A stretch of 59,568 nt of DNA from ZC4RG30 sp046047615 (GTDB lineage Bacteria; Pseudomonadota; Gammaproteobacteria; Steroidobacterales; Steroidobacteraceae). Shown here piece by piece: positions 17,665-25,022 of the stretch; positions within the stretch are counted from its first letter, which is position 1; every line of letters starts with the position of its first letter. The translations under genes were made by a program, and so were the position numbers. The notes under the pieces are model-generated. The model worked only from the letters and a program-made list of their open reading frames with translations. It did not search any database and was not told where the DNA came from. The stretch spans positions 1 through 59,568 of the forward strand of contig JBJOHO010000076.1 in the NCBI GenBank assembly GCA_046047615.1. Direction: 5' to 3'.

Positions 17665-18210
17665 ATGACCAGCGTGCGTAGTGTGTGGGTTCTTGCGGCG
17701 GCGTTGGCCCTGGCGGCATGCACGGGCCAGAAAACCCGTCCTTCCTCGGTGCCGCAGGCCGCGGGCTCCACGACTGGCCAGGAGGGCGCGGACAGCCGCG
17801 GCATGGACGTCGTCTCCGCCGGTGTGGTCGGCACCGAATCCGGCGGCGCCGGGGCCTTGGCCTCGGCCGGCGACCTGGGTTCCCAGCGCGTCATCTACTT
17901 CGATTACGACAGCGCCGAAATCCGGCCCGAATACATCGACGTGGTGGCCGCCCATGGCCGTTTCCTCGCCGGCAATGCCAGCGTCCGGGTCCGCCTCGAG
18001 GGCAACACCGACGAACGCGGTTCGAGGGAGTACAACATCGGCCTTGGCGAGCGGCGCGCACAGACGTTGCGCCGGGCGCTGGCGCTGCAAGGCGTCCGTG
18101 ACTCGCAGCTCTCCACGGTGAGCTATGGCGAGGAGCGTCCGGCCGTGGCTGGCAGCGATGAATCGGCCTACGCCCGCAACCGTCGGGTCGAGATCGTCTA
18201 CATCAACTGA
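17665..18210 (+). CDS. pal: Peptidoglycan-associated lipoprotein Pal
   Basis: A 181-residue outer-membrane lipoprotein. The signal peptide ends in a lipobox (ALALAAC), and the C-terminal OmpA-like domain shows IYFDYDSAEIRPE and NTDERGSREYNIGLGERR, the diaminopimelate-binding region. The ATG at 17665 was chosen because GGGAG lies 8 bases upstream; an in-frame ATG at 17650 adds five residues. It anchors the outer membrane to peptidoglycan and is the outer partner of TolA/TolB. Confidence 0.96.
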   Translation: MTSVRSVWVLAAALALAACTGQKTRPSSVPQAAGSTTGQEGADSRGMDVVSAGVVGTESGGAGALASAGDLGSQRVIYFDYDSAEIRPEYIDVVAAHGRFLAGNASVRVRLEGNTDERGSREYNIGLGERRAQTLRRALALQGVRDSQLSTVSYGEERPAVAGSDESAYARNRRVEIVYIN

Positions 18211-18219
18211 GGCTGCCCC

Positions 18220-18966
18220 GTGAACAAGCGCCTGCTGCTGCCGCTGCTGTCTGTGCTGCTGGGCGCCTGCGCAACCGTGCCCGAAGGGCCGGATCCTGTG
18301 CAACTGAAGCTCGACGAACTCGACGCCCGCGTTGCCCGCATCGATCGCGTGCTCGACAACCAGAGCCTCATGCAGCTGGCGCAGCAGGTCGAGGCCCTGC
18401 AGGCGCAGTTGCGGCTGCTGAACGGCCGCATCGAGGAACTGCAGAACGACAACGCCGCGCTGCGCAAGCAGCAGCGTGACCTGTACGCCGACCTGGAAGG
18501 CCGGCTCGCAGAGCTCAAATCCGCCGTTCCACGCGAAGCCCCGGCAATGCAGGCGCCGGTTGCCGGAGCGCCGACGGGCAGCGACGAGGAGGCCCTCTAC
18601 GCCAGCGCCTTCGACCTGCTCAAGCGGGGCGATTACGCCGGTGCCGTCGTCGCCTTCCGCGTTCTGGCTCAGGCCCACCCGCAAGGCAAGCTGGCAGACA
18701 ACACGCAGTACTGGCTGGGCGAGGCCCACTACGTGATGCGCGACTATGTGCAGGCCGCCGCGGCCTTCGAGCGTGTGGTGGCGCAGTGGCCCGAGTCCCG
18801 CAAGGCGCCGGACGCCCTGCTCAAGCTCGGCTACAGCCAACTGGAACAGCGCCAGATGGCCGCCGGCCGGGCCACGCTGCAGCAGGTCGTCGCCCGCCAT
18901 CCGGGCAGCGACGCTGCGCGCCTGGCAGCGGAACGGCTGCAGAAGTTGCCGGCCAATGGCCGCTGA
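18220..18966 (+). CDS. cpoB: Cell division coordinator CpoB (YbgF)
   Basis: A 248-residue exported protein with a GTG start. The signal sequence is followed by LLGAC, so it may be a lipoprotein here, unlike E. coli CpoB, which is soluble. A trimerising coiled coil spans about residues 28-100 (VEALQAQLRLLNGRIEELQN), then a linker and C-terminal TPR repeats (YASAFDLLKRGDYAGAVVAF, YWLGEAHYVMRDYVQAAAAF). It links Tol action to peptidoglycan synthesis at division. It follows pal by nine bases and its end overlaps queE. Confidence 0.93.
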   Translation: MNKRLLLPLLSVLLGACATVPEGPDPVQLKLDELDARVARIDRVLDNQSLMQLAQQVEALQAQLRLLNGRIEELQNDNAALRKQQRDLYADLEGRLAELKSAVPREAPAMQAPVAGAPTGSDEEALYASAFDLLKRGDYAGAVVAFRVLAQAHPQGKLADNTQYWLGEAHYVMRDYVQAAAAFERVVAQWPESRKAPDALLKLGYSQLEQRQMAAGRATLQQVVARHPGSDAARLAAERLQKLPANGR

Positions 18967-19609
18967 TCACCCGCGCCTGCGCATCACCGAAATCTTTTTC
19001 TCGCTGCAGGGAGAGGCTGCCGCGGCAGGATTCCCGACGGTCTTTGTCCGCCTCACGGGCTGCCCGCTGCGTTGTGGCTACTGCGATACCGCGTATGCCT
19101 TCAGCGGTGGCCAATGGCTCGGTCTCGATGACATCCTGGCCCGGGTGCGCGGGTTGGCACTGTCCCATGTCTGCGTCACGGGCGGCGAACCGCTGGCGCA
19201 GAAGAACTGCCTCCCGCTGCTTCAAGCACTGTGCGATGCCGGCTACGACGTGTCCCTTGAGACCAGCGGTGCGGTGTCATGGGCTGGCGTCGATCCGCGC
19301 GTCACCAAGGTGGTCGATGTCAAGACACCGGCATCCGGCGAGGTTGCCCGCAACCTCTGGGACGGATTTGCGAGCCTTCGTGCGCCCGACCAAGTGAAGT
19401 TCGTGATCTGCTCCCGCGAGGACTACGAGTGGGCGGTCCAGACGCTCCCGCGGCTCGGTCTCGCGCCCGGGGTCACCGTGCTTTTTTCCCCGGCCCAAGG
19501 TCTGCTGGCGGCGCAGGATCTTGCCGACTGGATCCTTGCTGACCGCCTGCCGGTCCGCTTCCAGGTGCAGTTGCACAAGTTCCTGTGGGGCGATGCTCCG
19601 GGGAAATGA
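18956..19609 (+). CDS. queE: 7-carboxy-7-deazaguanine synthase QueE
   Basis: A 217-residue radical-SAM enzyme that makes 7-carboxy-7-deazaguanine in the queuosine pathway. The cluster motif is CPLRCGYCDT (Cx3Cx2C), preceded by ITEIFFSLQGEAAAAGFPTV and followed by VCVTGGEPLAQ. The Cx3Cx2C form is the ordinary radical-SAM spacing. The start at 18956 overlaps cpoB by 11 bases and gives the expected short N-terminus (MAADHPRLRITEIF). queE-queC after cpoB matches Pseudomonas. Confidence 0.94.
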   Translation: MAADHPRLRITEIFFSLQGEAAAAGFPTVFVRLTGCPLRCGYCDTAYAFSGGQWLGLDDILARVRGLALSHVCVTGGEPLAQKNCLPLLQALCDAGYDVSLETSGAVSWAGVDPRVTKVVDVKTPASGEVARNLWDGFASLRAPDQVKFVICSREDYEWAVQTLPRLGLAPGVTVLFSPAQGLLAAQDLADWILADRLPVRFQVQLHKFLWGDAPGK

Positions 19610-19611
19610 CC

Positions 19612-20292
19612 ATGGAAAAGCACGCCATCATCCTGTTGTCCGGTGGACTCGACTCCGCCACGGTGCTCGCCATCGCCCGCGAGCAGGGCTATCGCTGCCA
19701 CACCTTGGCCGTGAGCTATGGCCAGCGCCACGCGGTCGAACTTCGTGCCGCCGCGCAGCAGTCGGTGCTGCTTGGCGCGGTGGAGCACCGCGAGATGCAT
19801 GTCGACCTGGCGCAGGTGGGTGGCTCATCGCTGACAGACCCCGCATTGGCGGTTCCCGTCTCGCCGTCAACCGGCATTCCCAGCACCTATGTGCCGGCGC
19901 GGAACACGCTTCTGCTCGCCCTTGCACTCGGCTGGGCTGAAGTGGTGGAGGCGGATGATCTGTTCATCGGCGTCAATGCCGTGGACTACTCCGGTTACCC
20001 GGACTGCCGTCCCGCCTTCATCGAGGCTTTCCAGTCCCTGGCGCGGGTCGCCACCAAGGCCGGCGTCGACGGACGCCCGCTGTCGGTCCAGGCACCGCTG
20101 CTGCACTGGAGCAAGGCCCGGATCATCCTGGAAGGCCAGCGCCTGGGCGTGGATTATTCGGCCACGGTCTCCTGCTACCAGGCCAACGTGCAGGGCGAGG
20201 CCTGTGGTCGCTGCGACTCCTGCCGTCTGCGGCGCGAGGGATTCGCGGCAGCGGGCGTCGTGGATCCAACCCGTTACGCCGCAGCGTCCTGA
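19612..20292 (+). CDS. queC: 7-cyano-7-deazaguanine synthase QueC
   Basis: A 226-residue ATP-dependent enzyme that converts carboxy-deazaguanine to preQ0. The PP-loop SGGLDSATVLA is at residues 10-20 and the zinc site is formed by cysteines in SCYQANVQGEACGRCDSC (three or four Cys). GGGGA lies 7 bases before the ATG at 19612; an ATG at 19606 overlapping the queE stop is an alternative. Confidence 0.95.
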   Translation: MEKHAIILLSGGLDSATVLAIAREQGYRCHTLAVSYGQRHAVELRAAAQQSVLLGAVEHREMHVDLAQVGGSSLTDPALAVPVSPSTGIPSTYVPARNTLLLALALGWAEVVEADDLFIGVNAVDYSGYPDCRPAFIEAFQSLARVATKAGVDGRPLSVQAPLLHWSKARIILEGQRLGVDYSATVSCYQANVQGEACGRCDSCRLRREGFAAAGVVDPTRYAAAS

Positions 20293-20298
20293 ATCCGC

Positions 20299-20304
20299 TA
20301 TCAT
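20299..20304 (+). promoter_or_regulatory. Candidate -10 element for tRNA-Lys
   Basis: TATCAT lies 11 bases before the first base of the mature tRNA and 7 bases after the queC stop. TTACGC at 20274-20279 is a poor -35 candidate with a 19-base spacer. The same TATCAT occurs before other genes here. Confidence 0.35.
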
Positions 20305-20314
20305 CCGCGCCCAC

Positions 20315-20390
20315 GGGCCGTTAGCTCAGTCGGTAGAGCAGCTGGCTTTTAACCAGTTGGTCGACAGTTCGAGTCTGTCACGGCCCACCA
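20315..20390 (+). tRNA. tRNA-Lys (anticodon UUU)
   Basis: A complete 76-base cloverleaf: acceptor stem 20315-20321 with 20380-20386, D arm with GCTC/GAGC, anticodon stem 20341-20345 with 20353-20357, loop 20346-20352 with anticodon TTT at 20348-20350, and T arm GACAG-TTCGAGT-CTGTC. The CCA end is encoded (20388-20390). Placement directly after queC is the same as in Pseudomonas. Confidence 0.97.
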
Positions 20391-20439
20391 TTACTCCCCG
20401 CGGTGTGCCACACTCCGCGCCCCCACAGGAGGCCCAGCG

Positions 20440-20610
20440 ATGAACGACATGCCCGAAGAGATGGACGACGAGCTGGACGACTACGAAGCCGGCTTCCTGG
20501 ATGGCTACTTTGCGGCGCGCGGCATCGACGACCCCACCGAGGCGCAACTGGTCGAGGCCTTTGATGCGCTCGAAGAGTTCATCGAGCGCCACCAGCCTTC
20601 CGAAGATTGA
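20440..20610 (+). CDS. Small acidic protein of unknown function (56 residues)
   Basis: A short reading frame with a perfect AGGAGG ribosome site 8 bases upstream of the ATG. The product is very acidic (many Asp and Glu; NDMPEEMDDELDDYEAGFLD, then GYFAARGIDDPTEAQLVEAF and an amphipathic EEFIERHQPSED end) with no membrane segment or signal. It lies 49 bases after tRNA-Lys, so it may be read from the same transcript. A perfect hairpin follows its stop. I do not recognise a family. Codon use and the ribosome site make it a likely real gene. Confidence 0.7.
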   Translation: MNDMPEEMDDELDDYEAGFLDGYFAARGIDDPTEAQLVEAFDALEEFIERHQPSED

Positions 20611-20619
20611 CGCTGGCGC

Positions 20620-20640
20620 AAGGGCTGCGCTTCAGCCCTT
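20620..20640. terminator. Bidirectional hairpin between the small acidic ORF and the aldehyde dehydrogenase gene
   Basis: AAGGGCTG (20620-20627) and CAGCCCTT (20633-20640) form a perfect 8-pair stem with a 5-base loop. The stop codon of the convergent aldehyde dehydrogenase gene (20632-20634) is inside it. There is no T-tract, but the position between convergent genes suggests a transcript end. Confidence 0.5.
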
Positions 20641-22053
20641 GAGCACGCTGACGACGCGCGGCTCCATGTAACCGAGCAGGCCGATCCTCGAATAGGTGCG
20701 GCCCAGCCCGGATTCCTTGGCGCCACCGAAGGGCACGTTGGCCATTGTCACCCGGTGCTGGTTGACCCAGGCCGTGCCGACCTGCAAGCGCGACGCGAGC
20801 GCCGTGGCGCGCGCAAGATCGCGGCTCCACACCGACCCGCAGAGGCCGTAGCGTGTGTCGTTGGCGCGGCGCAGGGCGTCTTCCGGGTCGCTGAACTTCA
20901 TTACCGGGATCACCGGGCCGAACTGCTCTTCCTCAACGATGCGGCTGTGCTCGCCGGGCTCCGCCACGACCAGCGGGTTCACGAAATAGCCGGGCCCGGA
21001 GGGCTGTTCATCGCCCGCGATGATGCGACCCGGGCCCTTGCGCACATCTTCGATGAAGCCGCAGACGCGCTCGTACTGCCTGCGGTTCTGGATCGGGCCG
21101 AGCACCGTGCCCTCCGCCATTCCGTCGCCGACCGCTGCCTTGCGTGCTTCGGCCGCCAGCGCCTCGCAGAGCGCGTCGTAGATGGCCTCATGCGCATAGA
21201 TGCGCTTGACGGCCATGCACACCTGGCCACTGTTCACCGTCGCGGCAAAGAAGAGTTTTTTCGCCACATCGGCCACATCCGCATCTTCGAGCACGATGGC
21301 GGCATCGTTGCCGCCCAGTTCAAGGGTCACGCGCTTGATCGTACCGGCCGCGCTGGCCAGCACCTTCTTGCCGGTCGCCACCGAACCCGTGAAGGAAATC
21401 TTGTCGATGCCCGGATGCGCCGTCATCAGCGCGCCCAGTTCGTCGCCGCCAGCAAGTACGTTCACTACGCCTGGCGGGAAAATCGACCGGGCCAGCTCGC
21501 CGATGCGCAACGTGCACAGCGGCGTGAACGGGGAGGGCTTCAGCACCACACAATTGCCGGTGTAGAGCGCCGACGTCAGCGGGCCGATCGCCAGGTTGAT
21601 GGGGGCGTTCCAGGGCGTGATGATCCCGGCCACGCCCAGCGGCACATGGCGCAGTTCGATGTAACGCTGCGCGTCGTCGACGAGCACTTCCGGGTCGATG
21701 GGGATGCGCGTCATGCCCATGGAAAGCGCGCCGGCGCGGCCCACCTCGTCGCGGGCCTGGCCCAGCGGTTTGCCCTGCTCCTGCACCAGCAGGCGGGCCA
21801 AGGGCTCCACCTCAGCGGTCAAGGCTTCGGCCAGCCGTGCCAGGCAGGCGGTCCGGGCCTCGAAACCCAGCGCCGCCCAGGCCGGTTGTGCAGCGCGCGC
21901 CGCAGCGACGGCCGCATCCAGCTCAGCGGCACCGGCCGACGGGCAGTGCGCGAAGACAACGCCCGAGGCGGGGTTGACCACCTCAAGCGCCGCACTGCTG
22001 GCCACGCCTTGGCCGCCGATGGTGAGGGTGTAAGGGGCGCTGTAATCGATCAT
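20632..22053 (-). CDS. NAD(P)-dependent aldehyde dehydrogenase
   Basis: A 473-residue aldehyde dehydrogenase. Conserved parts are VAGIITPWNAPINLA (N169-type Asn), LKPSPFTP, SFTGSVATGKKV, the general base Glu in LELGGNDAA, and the catalytic Cys in NSGQVCMAVKR. It oxidises an aldehyde to an acid; the substrate cannot be read from sequence. It is divergent from the ligC-like gene 88 bases away, so an aromatic or semialdehyde substrate of that pathway is an inference. Its closest functional relatives may be vanillin/benzaldehyde-type dehydrogenases, but this is unproven. Confidence 0.88.
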   Translation of the reverse strand: MIDYSAPYTLTIGGQGVASSAALEVVNPASGVVFAHCPSAGAAELDAAVAAARAAQPAWAALGFEARTACLARLAEALTAEVEPLARLLVQEQGKPLGQARDEVGRAGALSMGMTRIPIDPEVLVDDAQRYIELRHVPLGVAGIITPWNAPINLAIGPLTSALYTGNCVVLKPSPFTPLCTLRIGELARSIFPPGVVNVLAGGDELGALMTAHPGIDKISFTGSVATGKKVLASAAGTIKRVTLELGGNDAAIVLEDADVADVAKKLFFAATVNSGQVCMAVKRIYAHEAIYDALCEALAAEARKAAVGDGMAEGTVLGPIQNRRQYERVCGFIEDVRKGPGRIIAGDEQPSGPGYFVNPLVVAEPGEHSRIVEEEQFGPVIPVMKFSDPEDALRRANDTRYGLCGSVWSRDLARATALASRLQVGTAWVNQHRVTMANVPFGGAKESGLGRTYSRIGLLGYMEPRVVSVLKG

Positions 22054-22076
22054 GGGCAGGCTCGCGCATGGCCACC

Positions 22077-22097
22077 GGCCGGGCCGGCCGCTAAGAT
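22077..22097. promoter_or_regulatory. Divergent control region: palindrome and -10-like elements between the aldehyde dehydrogenase and ligC-like genes
   Basis: GGCCGG (22077-22082), one G, and CCGGCC (22084-22089) make a 13-base palindrome, directly followed by TAAGAT (22092-22097), a possible -10 for ligC; the opposite strand reads TATCTT. An operator role is only a guess, since GC-rich palindromes are common here. Confidence 0.25.
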
Positions 22098-22141
22098 AAC
22101 AGGTTCAGGAATTACCTCGAAAACCTCGCGAAGGAGCTGTC

Positions 22142-23083
22142 ATGAAAGTGGGTCTCGCCGGCCAAGGTGCGTTCGGCATCAAGCACCTGGAAGCCATCCA
22201 GAACATCCCCGGCATCGAGGTCATCACGCTGACCGGCGGCAACCAGCAGACCACCCGCGAGGTGGCAGAACGTTTCAAGATTCCGCATTACACGGGCGAC
22301 CTCGCCGAGAGCCTGAAACAGCCTGGCCTTGAGGCGATGATCCTCGCCACCCCGACGCAGATGCATGCATCCCAGTCCATCCAGTGCCTGCGCGCCGGCA
22401 AGCACGTGCAGGTCGAGATCCCGATGGCGGACAGCCTGAAAGATGCGGAGGAAGTGGCGAAGGTGCAGGCCGAGACCGGTCTCATCGCCATGGCGGGCCA
22501 TACGCGCCGCTTCAACCCCAGCCACCAGTGGGTGCACAACCGCATCAAGGCCGGTGAATTGAAGGTGCTGCAGATGGACGTGCAGACCTACTTCTTCCGC
22601 CGCACCAACATGAACGCGCTGGGCAAGCCGCGCAGCTGGACCGACCACCTGCTGTGGCACCATGCCTGCCACACCGTCGACCTGTTCGCCTACCAGACGG
22701 GCGAGGAAATTTCGGTGGCGCGCGGCGTCCAAGGTCCGTTCCATCCGGAGCTGGGCATCGCCATGGACATGAGCATCCAGATGAAGGTGCCGGGCGGTGC
22801 GGTCTGCACGCTGTCGCTGTCGTTCAACAACGACGGACCGCTGGGCACGTTCTTCCGCTACATCTGCGACAACGGCACCTACATCTGCCGCTACGACGAT
22901 CTGTTCGACGGCAAGGGCAACCAGATCGACGTCTCGAAGGTCGACGTGTCGATGAACGGCATCGAGTTGCAGGACCGCGAGTTCTTCGCGGCGATCCGCG
23001 AGGGACGGGAGCCCAATGCCAGTGTGCGGCAGGTGCTGCCGTCGATGCGCGCGCTCGACGCCATCGAGCGGTCGCTGGCCTGA
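22142..23083 (+). CDS. Gfo/Idh/MocA oxidoreductase, LigC-like (4-carboxy-2-hydroxymuconate semialdehyde dehydrogenase)
   Basis: A 313-residue NAD(P)-binding protein with an N-terminal Rossmann motif (GLAGQGAFGIKHL) and the long conserved core of LigC/PmdC: ATPTQMHASQSIQC, GHTRRFNPSHQW, QTYFFRRTNMNALGKPRSW, HHACHTVDLFAYQ and SFNNDGPLGTFFRYICDNG. From memory of the Sphingobium LigC sequence the match runs through the whole protein and the length is the same (about 315). LigC oxidises the protocatechuate 4,5-cleavage product to 2-pyrone-4,6-dicarboxylate. AAGGAG lies 5 bases before the ATG. LigJ- and LigK-like genes nearby support the call; the ring-cleavage genes are not in view. Confidence 0.75.
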   Translation: MKVGLAGQGAFGIKHLEAIQNIPGIEVITLTGGNQQTTREVAERFKIPHYTGDLAESLKQPGLEAMILATPTQMHASQSIQCLRAGKHVQVEIPMADSLKDAEEVAKVQAETGLIAMAGHTRRFNPSHQWVHNRIKAGELKVLQMDVQTYFFRRTNMNALGKPRSWTDHLLWHHACHTVDLFAYQTGEEISVARGVQGPFHPELGIAMDMSIQMKVPGGAVCTLSLSFNNDGPLGTFFRYICDNGTYICRYDDLFDGKGNQIDVSKVDVSMNGIELQDREFFAAIREGREPNASVRQVLPSMRALDAIERSLA

Positions 23084-23113
23084 ACGCCAGCGCCCTGCCG
23101 CGGCGCAGGCCGA

Positions 23114-23137
23114 CCCGCCAGCCTCAGGGCTGGCGGG
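23114..23137. terminator. Perfect hairpin between the convergent ligC-like and SDR genes
   Basis: CCCGCCAGCC (23114-23123) and GGCTGGCGGG (23128-23137) form ten perfect pairs around a TCAG loop. The loop holds the stop codon of the SDR gene (23124-23126), and the ligC-like stop is 30 bases away. There is no clear T-tract. Confidence 0.55.
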
Positions 23138-23939
23138 GACGCTGGTCTTCCGGGGTGTAGTCGAACATCAGGAAGCTGCCACCCTGGTAGCGCGCGGCCA
23201 CCGGGTCTGCAGCCGCGGGTCTCGACAGCACCTCGAACGCCCAGAGCTCGGCATCCTGCACCGGTGCGTAGCCGATGGCATTGCCCTCGGTCAGGTCGTA
23301 GTAGTTGCGTGTGTTGGCCGACACGCCCCAGACCGGCGCAAAACCCACGCCCGGTGGCGCCTCGATGGCGCGCGTCACCAGTTGCAGCAGGTCTTCGCGG
23401 CCCAGCCAGGTGGCCAGCTCACGTTCGTTGCGGGGCGGCCCATCCATGAAGGTGCCGATCCGCAACGCCACGGTCTCGATGCCGTGCTTCTCCCAGTACA
23501 TCCGGCCGAGTTGCTCGCCCCAGATCTTCGACAGCCCATAGAAGCAGTCGCCGCCGTAGGGGGCATCAAGGCGCAGCTTTTCACCGACGGGATGCAGGCC
23601 GAAGGCATGGTTGGAACTGGCAAACACCACGCGGCCCACACGCTGCCGGCGCGCGCCCTCGTAGAGCTGGTACAGGGCATGGTGGTTGTTGTCGATGACC
23701 TCCGCAAACGAAGGGTCACGCACGGTCGCCGCCAGGTGCACGACCGCGCGGGCGCCCTGGAGCAGCTCATCCACCACGGCGGGGTCCTTGAGGTCGCCCC
23801 GGCGGAAGCTGTCGCGCTCATGCGGCGCCGGCGGCTCACCCTTGATGTCGTTGCTGGCCAGCACGTAGCCCGCGGACAGCAGACCCTCGCGGACAACCCG
23901 ACCCAGACGCCCCGTCGCGCCCGTCAAAGCGATACGCAT
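23124..23939 (-). CDS. NAD-dependent SDR, uronate-dehydrogenase-like
   Basis: A 271-residue extended-type short-chain dehydrogenase. The NAD motif is ALTGATGRLGRVVREGL and the catalytic Tyr/Lys is YGLSKIWGEQLGRMYWEK; FASSNHAFGLHP, LRIGTFMDGPP, and VWGVSANTRNYYDLTEGNAI near the end match the layout of bacterial uronate dehydrogenases (Udh, about 265-275 residues). Udh oxidises galacturonate or glucuronate to a lactone. Sitting inside a lig-type cluster, it may act on another carboxylated substrate, so the family call is firmer than the substrate. It is 3 bases downstream of the aldo/keto reductase gene. Confidence 0.7.
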   Translation of the reverse strand: MRIALTGATGRLGRVVREGLLSAGYVLASNDIKGEPPAPHERDSFRRGDLKDPAVVDELLQGARAVVHLAATVRDPSFAEVIDNNHHALYQLYEGARRQRVGRVVFASSNHAFGLHPVGEKLRLDAPYGGDCFYGLSKIWGEQLGRMYWEKHGIETVALRIGTFMDGPPRNERELATWLGREDLLQLVTRAIEAPPGVGFAPVWGVSANTRNYYDLTEGNAIGYAPVQDAELWAFEVLSRPAAADPVAARYQGGSFLMFDYTPEDQRPRQP

Positions 23940-23942
23940 GTG

Positions 23943-24938
23943 TCAGTCCTCGCGGTCGATGATCTTCATCATGGCAGGGGGGTGACGCTCGCCGGCGACC
24001 TCGTTGGCCAGACCGTCGAGGGCAGCGACTGTGCCAGCGTCCAGCCTGAGCCGGCCGGCAGCGATGTTGTCCTGCAAGTGGGCGCGCGTCTTCATGCCCG
24101 GGATGGTGACCACATGGGAGCCCCGCGACAGCACCCAGGCGATGGCGACCTGCGCGGGCGTGGCCCCAAGGTGGGTGGCGACCTGCTGCAGTCGCCCCAC
24201 GAGGGCATCGTTGCGATCCACGTTGCCCGGCTGCAGCCGGGGCTGGCTGCGGCGGTGGTCAGTCGCGGGCAGGTCCTCGAGGCGGCGGAAATTGCCGGCG
24301 AGGAAACCGCGTCCGAGAGGGCTGTAAGCCACGAAAGTCGTTCCCAGCTCACGGCAGGCCTGCAGCATGCCGCCCTCCGGGTCGCGGGACCACAGCGAAT
24401 ATTCACTCTGCACGGCCGCGACCGGGTACACGGCCGCGGCCCGCCGCAGCGTGGCGACGCTGCACTCCGACAGGCCGATGGCGCCGATCTTGCCGGCCTT
24501 GACGAGTTCCGCCATCGCGCCGACCGACTCCTCGATGGGCACGCGTCGGTCGATGCGATGCAGGTAGAGCAGGTCGACATGGTCCACCCCGAGACGCTGC
24601 AGGCTGGCCTCGAGTGACTGGCGGATGCTGTCCGGATGGTTGTCGGCGATGGCGCTGCCGTCCGGACCGCGCGCCAGGCCGCACTTGGTCGCCAGCACGA
24701 GACGGTCGCGCCAGGGTTTGAGCAGCGGGCCGATGAACTTCTCGTTCTCTCCCAGCTGGTAGCTCGCCGCCGTGTCGAAATGGGTGATTCCGGCTTCCAC
24801 GGCCGCGCCAAGGGTGGCCGCCGACTCGACGTCGTCGCGCGTCCCGTACCAGCCGACCAGGCCCATGCACCCGAAACCGATGGCCGTGACGGTGGCCGGA
24901 CCGCGCCCCAGCGGGCGGCTTTCCAAGGGCTTGTCCAT
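23943..24938 (-). CDS. Aldo/keto reductase
   Basis: A 331-residue NADPH-dependent reductase. The AKR active-site motifs are HFDTAASYQLGENEKFIGP (Asp and Tyr), LATKCGL (Lys), and LYLHRIDRRVPIEE (His); the cofactor end is WVLSRGSHVVTIPGMKTRAH. The start at 24938 was chosen because similarity begins there (SRPLGRGPATVTAIGFGCMG); the open frame runs a further 106 codons upstream across the ligJ-like gene without meaning. It forms a two-gene unit with the SDR and is divergent from the ligJ-like gene. Substrate unknown. Confidence 0.85.
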   Translation of the reverse strand: MDKPLESRPLGRGPATVTAIGFGCMGLVGWYGTRDDVESAATLGAAVEAGITHFDTAASYQLGENEKFIGPLLKPWRDRLVLATKCGLARGPDGSAIADNHPDSIRQSLEASLQRLGVDHVDLLYLHRIDRRVPIEESVGAMAELVKAGKIGAIGLSECSVATLRRAAAVYPVAAVQSEYSLWSRDPEGGMLQACRELGTTFVAYSPLGRGFLAGNFRRLEDLPATDHRRSQPRLQPGNVDRNDALVGRLQQVATHLGATPAQVAIAWVLSRGSHVVTIPGMKTRAHLQDNIAAGRLRLDAGTVAALDGLANEVAGERHPPAMMKIIDRED

Positions 24939-24949
24939 GGGCGGGAAGG

Positions 24950-24977
24950 TTACACCGGGTCCTGCTCGGTTATCATT
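24950..24977 (+). promoter_or_regulatory. Candidate promoter for the ligJ-like gene
   Basis: TTACAC (24950-24955) and TATCAT (24972-24977), 16 bases apart, sit in the 84-base gap between the divergent aldo/keto reductase and ligJ-like genes. The start of transcription would be near 24984, about 39 bases before the ATG. Confidence 0.4.
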
Positions 24978-25022
24978 CCGTACCTGCTGGGCACGCCCGC
25001 CCGTCTTCCGGAACCTCGTCCC

